A stretch of 46,195 nucleotides of DNA. Origin: an uncultured Roseburia sp. GTDB lineage: Bacteria; Bacillota; Clostridia; Lachnospirales; Lachnospiraceae. The number at the start of each line of letters is the position of its first letter. Positions within the stretch are counted from its first letter, which is position 1. The notes below the pieces were generated by a model. That model was not told the origin of the DNA, did not search any database, and worked only from the letters and a program-made list of their open reading frames with translations. Below are positions 32,347 through 41,595 of the stretch, piece by piece. A program made the position numbers and the translations under genes. The stretch is from NCBI GenBank assembly GCA_947649645.1, contig CANSSP010000024.1, forward strand, positions 1 through 46,195, in the 5' to 3' direction.

Positions 32347-33495
32347 CTATAGAAGACGTCTGTAGAGTTCCGTAATTTCTTCCACGCTTGTTTCCTTCGG
32401 ATTTCCGGGTCTGCACGCGTCGTCGTATGCAGACTGCGCAAGAAACGCAAGATCTTTTTCTTTGACGATTTCCGAGAGGTCTTTTGGGATTCCGACGTCC
32501 TCCGAGAGCTTCTTCACCGCATCCACAGCCGCCTTCCGATACGCTTCCTGCGACATCGCCTCCGTTCCCATGACTCCCATGGCCTTTGCGATGTCACGAT
32601 ATTTCTCCCCGGTCGCCGGCGCATTGTACTCCATGACGGTCGGCAGGATAATCGCATTTGCCACGCCGTGCGGCGTATCGTAGAGTGCCCCGAGCGGATG
32701 CGCCATCGCGTGCACCAGGCCGAGTCCGACATTGGAAAATCCCATTCCGGCCACATACTGCCCGAGAGCCATTCCCTCCCGCCCCTCTTTCGTGTTTTTA
32801 ACCGCCGCCCGCAGGGAACGTGAAATAATCTCAATCGCTTTCAGATGGAGCAGATCGGACAACTCCCAGGCTCCGGCCGTGATATAACCCTCGATCGCAT
32901 GCGTCAGCGCATCCATTCCGGTTGCCGCCGTCAGTCCCTCCGGCATCGTCTCCATCATCTCCGGATCCACAAATGCTGCCACAGGGATATCCTTCGGATC
33001 CACACAGACCATCTTTCTGTTTTTCTCCGCGTCGGTAATGACATAGTTGATCGTTACCTCAGCCGCCGTGCCCGCCGTGGTGGGAACGGCAAAAATCGGA
33101 ACGGATTTGTTCTTTGTCGGGGCTGCCCCCTCAAGGCTTCTGACGTCAGCAAACTCCGGATTACGGATAATGATCCCGATCGCCTTTGCAGTGTCCATCG
33201 AAGAGCCGCCTCCGATGGCAATGAGGTAATCGGCCCCGGACCTCTGAAATGCCTCCACGCCGGTCTGCACATTTTCAATCGTCGGATTTGGCCTGATATC
33301 GGAATACAGCTCATAGGGCAGACTGGCTTTCTCCAGCACATCCAGCACCTTCTTTGTCACGCCAAAGCGGACCAGATCGGGATCAGAGCAGACCAGCGCC
33401 TTCCTGAACCCCCTGTTTTTCGCCTCCGCCGCAATATTTTCCACACATCCGGCGCCATGATATGACGTCTCATTCAATACAAATCTGTAAGCCAT
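32347..33495 (-). CDS. fucO: Lactaldehyde reductase / iron-containing alcohol dehydrogenase
   Basis: 382 residues of the group III iron-dependent alcohol dehydrogenases. It reduces L-lactaldehyde, released by rhamnulose-1-phosphate aldolase, to L-1,2-propanediol with NADH. Motifs are the nucleotide-binding IGGGSSMDTAKA, PTTAGTAAEVT, and the metal-binding histidines in DALTHAIEGY and AMAHPLGALYDTPHG. AGGAGG lies before the start. It is the last gene of the rhamnose operon, 12 bp after rhaD. Confidence 0.94.
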   Translation of the reverse strand: MAYRFVLNETSYHGAGCVENIAAEAKNRGFRKALVCSDPDLVRFGVTKKVLDVLEKASLPYELYSDIRPNPTIENVQTGVEAFQRSGADYLIAIGGGSSMDTAKAIGIIIRNPEFADVRSLEGAAPTKNKSVPIFAVPTTAGTAAEVTINYVITDAEKNRKMVCVDPKDIPVAAFVDPEMMETMPEGLTAATGMDALTHAIEGYITAGAWELSDLLHLKAIEIISRSLRAAVKNTKEGREGMALGQYVAGMGFSNVGLGLVHAMAHPLGALYDTPHGVANAIILPTVMEYNAPATGEKYRDIAKAMGVMGTEAMSQEAYRKAAVDAVKKLSEDVGIPKDLSEIVKEKDLAFLAQSAYDDACRPGNPKETSVEEITELYRRLL

Positions 33496-33507
33496 CCTTT
33501 TCTCCTC

Positions 33508-34335
33508 CTATTTTTCATATAAAAATTTTTCCGGCAGTGTCACATGAAAATCGGCTGCCAGGCTGCGGAACTCATCCGTTGTGACTGTCTGCCGCTTATC
33601 CGGGCGCATGGAAAGCACTTTTACCAGAATCTCCGCCGCCTTCTCAACCGTGTGCATCAGCCCGAAAGTCAGGTCGAAGTCCTCCCCGGAACAGAACATG
33701 CCGTGGTGTGCCCAGATCGCCACATCGTACTCCTTCATCAGCCCGCTCGTCACGACGGCGATCTTTCTTCCCCCCGGAACCATCCATCCCGCCACGCCGA
33801 TACCGGCCGGAAAGACCACCGGACATTCCGTCACCATCTCCCAGAGCTCCCTGGTAAACACTGCGCTATCAAGCGGAAGGACGAAAGTCAGCGCAATCAC
33901 GTTCGCGGGATGCGCATGGTAAATCACCCGATGGCGGCCTTGCGACACATTTTTTTTCACCTCGTGATTCATCAGATGGCTCGGAAGCTCGCTCGTCGGC
34001 TGTCCGCCGTTTACAAGACCCCAGCGGATGCGGTACTGCTCCCCTTTTTCATCAACTTCAATGATACAGGTGGTATCCGCCGGATCAAGACTTACGTTCC
34101 GGAAATATTTTCCACTCCCCGTAACCATAAAATACTCTCCCGCAAGCTCTGGAACCGACGTGCCGATCGGATTCCACGCTTTGTCGGTGGAAAGCGCATC
34201 CCTTACTTCCTCCACGTCCTCCGGCTTCATGCGATAGGACAGATTGCCCCCGTTTCTCTCATGCCAGCCCTGGTTCCATCCATCCTCACACATACGGACA
34301 AATCCCTGTGCAAACTTTGTATCCAAAACATTCAT
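33508..34335 (-). CDS. rhaD: Rhamnulose-1-phosphate aldolase
   Basis: 275 residues of the class II aldolase family. It cleaves L-rhamnulose 1-phosphate to dihydroxyacetone phosphate and L-lactaldehyde. Recognisable parts are GWHERNGGNLSYR at the N-terminus, the zinc-binding YHAHPANVIALTF and WAHHGMFCSGED with their histidines, and the late MRPDKRQTVT. Length matches the family. It lies between rhaA and fucO on one transcript. Confidence 0.96.
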   Translation of the reverse strand: MNVLDTKFAQGFVRMCEDGWNQGWHERNGGNLSYRMKPEDVEEVRDALSTDKAWNPIGTSVPELAGEYFMVTGSGKYFRNVSLDPADTTCIIEVDEKGEQYRIRWGLVNGGQPTSELPSHLMNHEVKKNVSQGRHRVIYHAHPANVIALTFVLPLDSAVFTRELWEMVTECPVVFPAGIGVAGWMVPGGRKIAVVTSGLMKEYDVAIWAHHGMFCSGEDFDLTFGLMHTVEKAAEILVKVLSMRPDKRQTVTTDEFRSLAADFHVTLPEKFLYEK

Positions 34336-34364
34336 CTTCGCTCTGCTCCTTTTTCTTTTTCCGT

Positions 34365-35621
34365 CTACCTTCTTTTCAGCAGCGTTTCATCCTCATATTT
34401 TTTTACTTCTTCATACCAGCTCTCCCGCACCGGCACGCCGCTGCTCTCACAGAAATAATCCCAGACAGCGCCGAACGGATACGTCCTGACTTCCTCCGTC
34501 AGCATCAGCAGCTCCGTCAGCTTTCCGTCCTCCTGGAGCCTGCGCATCTTCTCATTCGGACTTAAGAGTGCGTACAGAAGCGCCTTCTGGAAACTGCGCA
34601 TGCCTAAAACCCATGCTGAGATCCGGTTGATGCCTGCGTCAAAATAATCAAGGCCGACCAGCACGCGGTCAAGCGCGTCGTTGCGCACAATCTCTTTTGC
34701 AATCTCCTTCGTCTCGTCGTCAAAAATAACAACATGGTCCGAATCCCACCGTACCCCTCTGGTGACGTGCAGCGCCACCTTCTCATGGAACAAAAGCAGC
34801 GACGGTATCTTATCTGAAACCACCTCCGTCGGATGATAATGCCCGTTATCCATCAAAGGCAGAATACCATTTTTCATGGCATAATTCAATGTAAATTCGG
34901 ACGAGCCGACTGTGTAGGATTCGACGCCGATGCCAAACACTTTGGACTCTAAACAGACGAGCACTTTTTCCCTGTCATATGGAATAGAAAGAATCTTATC
35001 CAGCGATTCTTTAAAACGGGCCCGGGGCGCCAGCCGGTCCGCCGGGACATCCTTATACCCGTCCGGAATCCAGATATTCATCAGACACGGCTGTCCCGTC
35101 TCCGTCGCAAAATATTCCGATATCCGGATGCATGCCTGGCAGTGGCGGATCCAGAAATTCCTCACGGCAGCGTCCGGATGGGATAAGGACAGGTTATCCT
35201 TTAACATCGGATGGGAAAAAATCGTCGGATTAAAATCCAGTCCCAGTCCTCTTTCTTTCGCAAAATCCACCCAGCGCTTAAAATGCTCCGGCTTAATCGC
35301 GTCCCGGTCCACCGCTCCTTTGTCCGCAAAAATCGCATAATTGGCGTGCAGGTTGATCTTGTGCGTTCCCGGAATCAGCGAAAGCGCCTTATCCATATCC
35401 GCCATCAGCTCCTCCGGCGTCCGCGCCCTGCCCGGATAATTTCCCGTCGTCTGAATCCCCCCGGTCAGAGGACCGTCCTGGTCAAAACCGCGCACATCGT
35501 CTCCCTGCCAGCAGTGCATGGAAATTTTTATCTTTTTCAACGTCTCAACCGCGCCCGCCGCGTCTACGCCGAGTCCCGCATAAAGTTCCCCCGCCGCTCT
35601 GAATCGTTCTTCCGTCGTCAT
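34365..35621 (-). CDS. rhaA: L-rhamnose isomerase
   Basis: 418 residues. It converts L-rhamnose to L-rhamnulose with a divalent metal. Family segments run full length: KISMHCWQGDDV, INLHANYAIF, LDFNPTIFSHP, the metal-site region CLESKVFGIGVESYTVGS, LMDNGHYHPTEVVSDK and WDSDHVVI. AAGGAGAG lies before the start. It comes second in the operon after rhaB. Confidence 0.97.
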   Translation of the reverse strand: MTTEERFRAAGELYAGLGVDAAGAVETLKKIKISMHCWQGDDVRGFDQDGPLTGGIQTTGNYPGRARTPEELMADMDKALSLIPGTHKINLHANYAIFADKGAVDRDAIKPEHFKRWVDFAKERGLGLDFNPTIFSHPMLKDNLSLSHPDAAVRNFWIRHCQACIRISEYFATETGQPCLMNIWIPDGYKDVPADRLAPRARFKESLDKILSIPYDREKVLVCLESKVFGIGVESYTVGSSEFTLNYAMKNGILPLMDNGHYHPTEVVSDKIPSLLLFHEKVALHVTRGVRWDSDHVVIFDDETKEIAKEIVRNDALDRVLVGLDYFDAGINRISAWVLGMRSFQKALLYALLSPNEKMRRLQEDGKLTELLMLTEEVRTYPFGAVWDYFCESSGVPVRESWYEEVKKYEDETLLKRR

Positions 35622-35663
35622 CTTACTCTCCTTTCCACACGCGCTCTCTGCGCGCTTCCCGTC

Positions 35664-37070
35664 TTATTCCGGTTTATAGGTGTCCGTCTCAAAGGAAGAA
35701 GCCACACATTTTCTCGCCTCGCCCAGACTGTCAAACGCCTTATTGCCGATCATCTGCGCCAGAAGATTCCCGATAGCCGAAGCCTCAGCCGGTCCTGCAT
35801 GCACCGTTTTTCCCGTTTCCTCCGCCGTAAAGCGGTTTAAGCAGGCAGCATTTGACCCGCCGCCGATAATATGAATGCTCTCGTAACACGTTCCCGTAAG
35901 CAGCTCCAGCTCCCTGACTGTCCTTCCGTAGCATTCGGCAAGACTTAAGTAGACGACTGCCGCGATTTCTCCTGCCGTCCGCGGGACTTTCTGTCCGCTC
36001 CTTCTGCAGTATCTGCAGACCGCCTCCGTCATGCTTTCCGGCGCTAAAAATGAATCGTCATTTACGTCGACCCGGGACGGAAACGACCGGTTCTCCTCCG
36101 CCATCTCACAGAGCTGCGCAAACGAATATTCGTCGCCATATTCATGGCGCACCGACTGAATCATCCAAAGCCCCATAATATTTTTCAGAAACCGGTACCG
36201 ATATGCATATCCGCCCTCGTTCGTAAAATTCCCCCCGCGGCTCTCCTCTGTGCAGATGGCCTTTTCTGTCTCGATTCCCATCAGAGACCAGGTGCCGGAG
36301 CTTAAATAGACCCCGTCGCCCTCCGCAAGCGGCGCCGCCATCACTGCCGACGCCGTATCGTGGCTTGCACAGAGAACAACCCTGCAGGAAAATCCGACTT
36401 CCCGCTGTATCTCCTCCTTTAAGTCTCCCACCTCTGTGCCCGGCATCTGAAGGGGCAGAAACATCTCCTCCGGAAACCCGCACATCCCGATCAGTTCCTT
36501 ATCCCACTGCCTGCTTTCAAGGCTCACAAGCTGCGTCGAGGTCGCGTTGGTGTACTCGCTCACCTTCTTTCCGGTCAGAAGAAACTGAAAATAATCCGGC
36601 AGCATCAGAAACGTCCGCGCCTTTTCCAGAATCCCGGGCGACTGCCGCTTTACGGCCATAAGCTGGAAGATCGTGTTAAAACTCTGCTTCTGAATGCCCG
36701 TCCGCACGTACAGCTCCCGCTCCGGAATCAGACGGTAAACCTCCCCGTCCATCCCCGCCGTCCGACCGTCCCGGTACCCGAAGGTATCGCCCAGCACGGC
36801 GTCATTTTCGTCCAGAAGCACATAATCCACCGCCCAGGTATCAATCGACATGCTGACCGGCGTCTTTCCCGCCTCCCTGCACTTTTTCATACCGTTTTTT
36901 ATCTCGGCAAAAAGGCGGCATGTATCCCACAAAAGCTTTCCGTCCCGTTTGTGCATTTCGTTCGCAAAGCGGTAGATTTCTTCCAGAATCAGCTTTCCGT
37001 TTTCAAGATGCCCCAGCATATGGCGGCCGCCCGATGCGCCGATGTCCACCGCCAGATAATATAGAGCCAT
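35664..37070 (-). CDS. rhaB: Rhamnulokinase
   Basis: 468 residues of the FGGY carbohydrate kinase family. It phosphorylates L-rhamnulose at C1. The N-terminus has the phosphate-binding DIGASGGR; later come SIDTWAVDYVLLD, CASHDTASAVMA, SSGTWSLMGIE, and the ATP-site IIGGGSNAACLNRFTA near the C-terminus. I chose ATG at 37070 with AAGGAGG upstream rather than 37091. It is the first structural gene, with a weak promoter and an inverted repeat just upstream. Confidence 0.96.
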   Translation of the reverse strand: MALYYLAVDIGASGGRHMLGHLENGKLILEEIYRFANEMHKRDGKLLWDTCRLFAEIKNGMKKCREAGKTPVSMSIDTWAVDYVLLDENDAVLGDTFGYRDGRTAGMDGEVYRLIPERELYVRTGIQKQSFNTIFQLMAVKRQSPGILEKARTFLMLPDYFQFLLTGKKVSEYTNATSTQLVSLESRQWDKELIGMCGFPEEMFLPLQMPGTEVGDLKEEIQREVGFSCRVVLCASHDTASAVMAAPLAEGDGVYLSSGTWSLMGIETEKAICTEESRGGNFTNEGGYAYRYRFLKNIMGLWMIQSVRHEYGDEYSFAQLCEMAEENRSFPSRVDVNDDSFLAPESMTEAVCRYCRRSGQKVPRTAGEIAAVVYLSLAECYGRTVRELELLTGTCYESIHIIGGGSNAACLNRFTAEETGKTVHAGPAEASAIGNLLAQMIGNKAFDSLGEARKCVASSFETDTYKPE

Positions 37071-37111
37071 ATCCTTCCTCCTTTGGACCACTGTCTTTGA
37101 CTTTCATAAAA

Positions 37112-37140
37112 ACCATACAACAGATACGCCGTAAGGGTAA
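37112..37140 (-). promoter_or_regulatory. Candidate rhamnose operon promoter
   Basis: On the minus strand, TTACCC (37135-37140), a 17-nt spacer, and TATGGT (37112-37117). The -35 is poor, as expected for an AraC-activated promoter. It lies about 45 bp ahead of rhaB. Confidence 0.45.
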
Positions 37141-37151
37141 TGTTCTGTGTT

Positions 37152-37166
37152 GACAGGCTGACTGTC
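37152..37166. promoter_or_regulatory. Inverted repeat upstream of the rha promoter, possible regulator site
   Basis: GACAG-N5-CTGTC, 12 nt upstream of the candidate -35 and just after the stop codon of the AraC-type gene. Its position suits an activator site, but the repeat is short. Confidence 0.35.
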
Positions 37167-37173
37167 CTCATTT

Positions 37174-38157
37174 TCAGATCCGGATGGACGTATCTCCCCT
37201 GTGGGCAATGCGGTACCGGTTCGGCGTCATGCCGTAGCGCTGTTTAAACTGCCGGTAAAAATAGCTCAGATTTTCGTATCCGATATTGACGGCAATATCC
37301 TCCACCGGAAGATCGGTTTCCACCAGAAACATAACCGCCTTCTGAAACCGTTTGCGCATCAGAAGCTCCTGGAATGTAACCCCTGTGCTCTTTTTGATCA
37401 TTTTGCTTAAGACGGGGAGCGACTGGTGAAAATCTGCCGCAATCCGCCCCAGATTTGCATCTTTATACTGTGTGTCGATATATTTTAACGTCGCCTGAAT
37501 CACCACATCCTGATAAGTCTGGGAGGAATTGTGCGTCAGCCTGTCCATATGATTGATCAGATATAAAAAAACCAGTCCCATGGAATACTGATTGATAATA
37601 TCCTCTTTTTCCACGCCTCCCAGAATAGAGCGGATCATGTTTTCCATCAGGTTTAAGATCGGCTTCTCATCTTTGAGCCCGAAAAGCAGATACTGTGGGA
37701 CGGGATTGCTCTGGCGCAGCGTTCCCGCAAGAAAATCCACTATGACGTTGCGCTCCTTAAGCATCTGAAACGGAATGTCAAAGAACTCCGGAAGAGCGAT
37801 AAAATTAATCCCGATATCACCTGCCCCTGCCCGTCTGACGCCATGTTCGACATACTGGTTTAAAAGCAGCATGTCCCCTGTCTTCATCTTAAGCTCTTTC
37901 CCGTCAATCTGGTGTGTGATCGTCCCCGCACAGACATACATGATCTCGATATAATTATGTCTGTGTGCCGGAAAATCCACAAAGCGGGCATGATGCCGCA
38001 CCGTAATCAGCTTTCCCGCGCGCAGGAAGAGTCCCGAATCGATCTCAAACCTGTTTTTTCTCGTATATATCTCTTTCGCTACGCCGTCATCCCCGCTCAG
38101 ATACGCCTGCTCTTCCGGCGTGACCGCGGCAAGCCGCTCTAACAGATCCGGATCCAT
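37174..38157 (-). CDS. AraC-family transcriptional regulator of rhamnose genes
   Basis: 327 residues. The N-terminal cupin sensing domain is recognised by HHARFVDFPAHRHNYIEIMYVCAG. The C-terminal AraC DNA-binding domain has two helix-turn-helices (LGRIAADFHQSLPVLSKMIKK; VEDIAVNIGYENLSYFYRQFKQRYGMTPNRYR). It lies directly upstream of rhaB on the same strand, so it is probably the rhamnose activator, comparable in role to RhaR/RhaS. GGAGGAAGG lies before its start. Confidence 0.92.
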   Translation of the reverse strand: MDPDLLERLAAVTPEEQAYLSGDDGVAKEIYTRKNRFEIDSGLFLRAGKLITVRHHARFVDFPAHRHNYIEIMYVCAGTITHQIDGKELKMKTGDMLLLNQYVEHGVRRAGAGDIGINFIALPEFFDIPFQMLKERNVIVDFLAGTLRQSNPVPQYLLFGLKDEKPILNLMENMIRSILGGVEKEDIINQYSMGLVFLYLINHMDRLTHNSSQTYQDVVIQATLKYIDTQYKDANLGRIAADFHQSLPVLSKMIKKSTGVTFQELLMRKRFQKAVMFLVETDLPVEDIAVNIGYENLSYFYRQFKQRYGMTPNRYRIAHRGDTSIRI

Positions 38158-38183
38158 ACCCTTCCTCCATACAAGAACTTTTT

Positions 38184-38221
38184 CAAAAACGCCGCGCCCG
38201 AAATACCAGATTCCGGGCGCG
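38184..38221 (-). terminator. Terminator of the polysaccharide deacetylase gene
   Basis: On the minus strand, an 8-bp GC stem (38214-38221 with 38193-38200) and 13-nt loop are followed by GCGTTTTTG. It starts 20 bp after the stop at 38241. Confidence 0.78.
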
Positions 38222-38240
38222 CTTTTCCTCCAATGCAGTT

Positions 38241-39683
38241 TTATCTCAGCGGCGGGACCGGAGGCCGTTCCGGATCGATGATCTCAGCGGCGTCAAACAG
38301 ATCCGACACACTGTCCTGTAAGCCGACGGCATTGTTGTAAATCCGGTATCCGTCCAGATTTCTCCGCCCCTGCCGCAGATAATCCGTCCCGTACCAGGTG
38401 CGGTACTGATTGGAATCCACATTGCAGAAAATCGAGTAGCCCTGTTCCCTCAGATACCGATATTTTGGATTGGATTCGTCATAAGCGCCCCAGTCCCCAA
38501 GATCCTGCCCGTGCGCAAAGATAATCGTATCGACTCCGCCCACCAGCGGTTCCACATTTTCACGCCACTTCTGTGTGTCCGTCATCAGCCGGTTCAGGCT
38601 GGCATCCCCGACCTTCATATGTCCCCAGGTGTGGCTGGCAAACTCCCAGCCGTCCGCTTTCATTGCGTCTGCCACTTTTTTCGCCTCCGCGCGCTCCTTT
38701 TCAATGTCAAAATCCGGATGTCGGGCAAGCCATTGTTTCTTGTCGTAATTGAGATCGCCGTCCACATTCCGATAACTTTCGTCCGTGCGATATCCCAGAA
38801 TCCCATTGTAGCCGGTGAGCGCGATAATCCCTTTTGCGCCGCGGTAGGAAGCGTCCGGGTGTTCCTCAAGAAACGCGTCCAGCAGCGGCACGACATCGTA
38901 GGCTCCTGTCAGCACCGTTCCATCTTCCTGTATGTACTCACAGACCGGCTTTCCGTTTTCGTCCAGAACCATTCTGGCCGCATATCCGTAATTGTCATAG
39001 CTGTGATAGTAACAGAGATCATCCTGAGAGAGCACGTACGGTTTTTTACCCGGCGGAAGCAGAATCTCTCCCTGCTCGTAAACCGGCTTTCCGTTTTCAT
39101 CCTTCGTGGCGCGAACAAGATCGTGAATACTGACAATCACATATCCCCTGTCATACATCTCCTGCGTGATCTTTTCAAATTCACTCACTGTAGTCATCCA
39201 CTGATTATTCCCGACTGCCTGCGGATTTGTGTCCTGACTGGCAAAAGCACGCTCCGGGTCCACCACCAGCGTGTGATAAAAGACATGCGTGATTTCTTCC
39301 ATGTTTACCGGCTGGCAGGCCGCCTTTGTCTCTTCATATTCCTTCACTTTTTCTTTTAATCGTGTATCCGTTTCATATCCTTCCATCGCCTGAAGCAGGG
39401 CGACGGCGGCGTCATAGTCATACGATGCGGCCAGGCGGTCCGCCTCCCTGACCGTCTCTTCATACCTTCCGTCGTTCTCCTCCTGTTGTGTATCCTCCTC
39501 CCGAGAGGCCAAAGGCTTTTGTGTGTCCTCTGTCTCCCCGGGCTCTTTTTCCATCGTTTCCTTTTTCCCAGACTGATTTATCCCAAAAAAAATCAGCATG
39601 GCCGCCGCCAGAAGAATGGAGAGGACCATTACCAGCCGTCCCTGCCCTCCGCCGTTCTTCTGATTCTTCCCATAATCTCCCAT
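38241..39683 (-). CDS. Membrane-anchored NodB-like polysaccharide deacetylase
   Basis: 480 residues. One N-terminal helix (about 17-34, MVLSILLAAAMLIFFGI) anchors it, followed by an acidic Glu/Gln-rich linker and a helical TPR-like segment (DRLAASYDYDAAVALLQAM). The catalytic part has the NodB-type metal motifs: an aspartate pair in LSQDDLCYY and the paired histidines in SHTWGH, with IFAHGQDLG and GYSIFCNVDS later. Motif 1 differs from the usual TFDD, so the activity is predicted but not certain. I chose ATG at 39683 with GAGGAG 9 nt upstream; the frame from 39704 has none. A strong promoter lies at 39787-39815. Confidence 0.87.
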   Translation of the reverse strand: MGDYGKNQKNGGGQGRLVMVLSILLAAAMLIFFGINQSGKKETMEKEPGETEDTQKPLASREEDTQQEENDGRYEETVREADRLAASYDYDAAVALLQAMEGYETDTRLKEKVKEYEETKAACQPVNMEEITHVFYHTLVVDPERAFASQDTNPQAVGNNQWMTTVSEFEKITQEMYDRGYVIVSIHDLVRATKDENGKPVYEQGEILLPPGKKPYVLSQDDLCYYHSYDNYGYAARMVLDENGKPVCEYIQEDGTVLTGAYDVVPLLDAFLEEHPDASYRGAKGIIALTGYNGILGYRTDESYRNVDGDLNYDKKQWLARHPDFDIEKERAEAKKVADAMKADGWEFASHTWGHMKVGDASLNRLMTDTQKWRENVEPLVGGVDTIIFAHGQDLGDWGAYDESNPKYRYLREQGYSIFCNVDSNQYRTWYGTDYLRQGRRNLDGYRIYNNAVGLQDSVSDLFDAAEIIDPERPPVPPLR

Positions 39684-39786
39684 GATCGATTGCTCCTCAC
39701 TCATCTATGCTGTCCAGGATATTTTGTCCCAGTGTTTTCCCCCACTGCCATTATAGCAGATTTCTTCCCCGATATTCCCTTTTTTC

Positions 39787-39815
39787 ATTCTATTGCAAAA
39801 AAAGAGCTATGTCAA
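39787..39815 (-). promoter_or_regulatory. Promoter of the polysaccharide deacetylase gene
   Basis: On the minus strand, a perfect TTGACA (39810-39815), a 17-nt spacer, and TAGAAT (39787-39792). The leader is about 100 nt. Confidence 0.8.
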
Positions 39816-39825
39816 AAAAAATGTC

Positions 39826-39861
39826 GAATGAAATAAAAATTTAATGATTTCCGATTATAAT
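39826..39861 (+). promoter_or_regulatory. Candidate activator-dependent promoter of the reductase gene
   Basis: A perfect TATAAT lies at 39856-39861 on the plus strand without a recognisable -35. Upstream, TTCATTC (39784-39790) and GAATGAA (39826-39832) form a 7-bp inverted repeat that spans the divergent promoter. This suggests a regulator controlling one or both genes. Confidence 0.4.
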
Positions 39862-39960
39862 ACACTCTGCCGGAGCAGACTATGGAATATCCCCGCCAGA
39901 TTGCGGCATCTCCCACAGTATGTTATAATATCCCGGAAAAATCAAAAAGGAGGAATGACT

Positions 39961-41502
39961 TTGCCAAAAGATTATCTGACCGAATTTCTCCCCGACCTGG
40001 AGGAATTCAGAGAAAAAACAATGAAATTTCATCGCAAAGAAATGACGGTTCCCGAATACAAAGGGTTTTCGGGCGGATTTGGAAGCTATGCGGAACGCGG
40101 CGGCGCCACGCACATGTTAAGACTGCGCATGGCCGGAGGGCGCCTCACAAAAGACCGCCTTAAATTTATCGTGGATATCTGTGAGAAGTATCAGGTAAAA
40201 AAACTGAAACTGACCACCTGCCAGTCCGTCCAGCTCCACCATCTTCAGGCGGAAGACCTGTGTGAAATGATCGAGGCCGCCTGGAAAGCGGGCATGATCT
40301 CCCGCGGCGGCGGCGGCGATTTTCCACGCAATGTCATGGCCTCCCCTCTCTCCGGCGTACAGTCCGGGGAATATTTCGACGTCCTCCCCTATGCGGAAGC
40401 CGCAGGTGAATATATGATGGGCTTTATCAAAGCCGTTAAATTTCCCAGGAAGCTAAAAGTCTGCTTCTTAAACTCTCCCGAAAACGACGTGCACGCAACC
40501 TTCCGCGATCTGGGTTTTGCCGCCAATCCGGACGGGACATTTGACGTCTATGCAGCCGGAGGGCTCGGAAACAGACCGTGCCTGGGCGTGCGCGTGGCAG
40601 AGCACATCGCTCCCGCAAAAATTCTCTATTATATCAAGGCCATGGTCAATACGTTTGTCACATACGGCAACTACGAAAACCGCGGAAGGGCCCGGACCCG
40701 TTTTATGCAGGAGACGCTGGGAAAGGAAGGGTTTGTGAACGCATACCGGGACAAACTCGCCCAGGTTCTCGCCGAAGAGCAGCTTGATATCAGTCCGGTC
40801 AGCTCTCCTGTCACAAAATCCGGCAAAGGGACAGCGGAGGCTGACCGCCGCCTTATCCCGCAGAAGCAGGACGGACTCTATGCCGTCCATTACCAGCCCC
40901 TCGGCGGCGACCTGTCTCCGGCAAAGGCAAAGGAGCTGTACGGGCAGATCAAAGATATGGAAGCGGCAGAAATCCGTCTGACCGCAGAGGAAGGGCTTTA
41001 TGTCATCAACTGCAACGCCGCAGAAGCCGCACGGATTCTCGCCGCCACAGCCGACGGAGCCGGCACTCTCTTTGAGACCTCGGTGGCCTGCGTCGGCAAT
41101 TCCGTCTGCCAGGTCGGCGTCGGTGATTCCCAGGCACTACTGCATTCCTGCGTTGAAGCGGTGCGAAAAGAAAATTTTGCCGACGGCGTCCTGCCAAAGA
41201 TTCATATCTCCGGCTGCCCCTCTTCCTGCGCCGCCCACCAGACCGCAGGCATCGGCTTCCGCGGAGCCGTGAAACAGACGCCGGACGGCCCGAAACCTGC
41301 ATTCGCGATCTTTGTGGGCGGCTGCGCAAAAGCAGGCAGCGAGATTCTGGCCGACACCGGAAAAGCGATCGCTGCAGACAAAATCCCGCGCTTTCTCGTT
41401 GACCTTGGAAAAATGGTCGCCTCAGCAGACACGACTTATGAGAACTGGGTTTTCAAAAACCGGGACAGGCTGGACGACCTGATTGAAACCTATACTGCAT
41501 AG
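39961..41502 (+). CDS. Sirohaem nitrite/sulfite reductase
   Basis: 513 residues from TTG at 39961. It is a ferredoxin-type nitrite/sulfite reductase with two ferredoxin-like half domains (GAYAERGG-type FGSYAERGGATHMLRLRM and KLKLTTCQSVQLHHL near the N-terminus; GGGGDFPRNVMASP) and the sirohaem/4Fe-4S cysteines as C-x5-C (codons at 41089 and 41107) and C-x3-C (41215 and 41227). It reduces sulfite to sulfide or nitrite to ammonia with six electrons; the sequence does not decide which. AAGGAGG sits 7 nt before the TTG but only 1 nt before the in-frame ATG at 39955, so TTG is preferred. No sulfate or nitrate genes are adjacent. Confidence 0.92.
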   Translation: MPKDYLTEFLPDLEEFREKTMKFHRKEMTVPEYKGFSGGFGSYAERGGATHMLRLRMAGGRLTKDRLKFIVDICEKYQVKKLKLTTCQSVQLHHLQAEDLCEMIEAAWKAGMISRGGGGDFPRNVMASPLSGVQSGEYFDVLPYAEAAGEYMMGFIKAVKFPRKLKVCFLNSPENDVHATFRDLGFAANPDGTFDVYAAGGLGNRPCLGVRVAEHIAPAKILYYIKAMVNTFVTYGNYENRGRARTRFMQETLGKEGFVNAYRDKLAQVLAEEQLDISPVSSPVTKSGKGTAEADRRLIPQKQDGLYAVHYQPLGGDLSPAKAKELYGQIKDMEAAEIRLTAEEGLYVINCNAAEAARILAATADGAGTLFETSVACVGNSVCQVGVGDSQALLHSCVEAVRKENFADGVLPKIHISGCPSSCAAHQTAGIGFRGAVKQTPDGPKPAFAIFVGGCAKAGSEILADTGKAIAADKIPRFLVDLGKMVASADTTYENWVFKNRDRLDDLIETYTA

Positions 41503-41516
41503 CGCGGAAATGAAAA

Positions 41517-41549
41517 TCCACCAGAGAGCGCCGGATACTCTCTGGTGGA
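41517..41549. terminator. Convergent terminator, 12-bp perfect stem
   Basis: TCCACCAGAGAG (41517-41528) and its exact complement (41538-41549) with a 9-nt loop. The minus strand continues into TTTTCATTTCC. It sits between the convergent reductase and SIR2 genes and serves at least the SIR2 gene. Confidence 0.8.
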
Positions 41550-41595
41550 CATACAATGCTTACAAAAGATCAGAATCCGTCTCTTATCGCAGACC

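Noticed and set aside
33544..34458. 304-residue open frame on the plus strand
   Set aside because: It is antisense to rhaD, which shows full family motifs. The plus-strand translation is low-complexity His/Arg-rich shadow.
38511..39359. 282-residue open frame on the plus strand
   Set aside because: It is antisense to the polysaccharide deacetylase and has no SD or domain signal.
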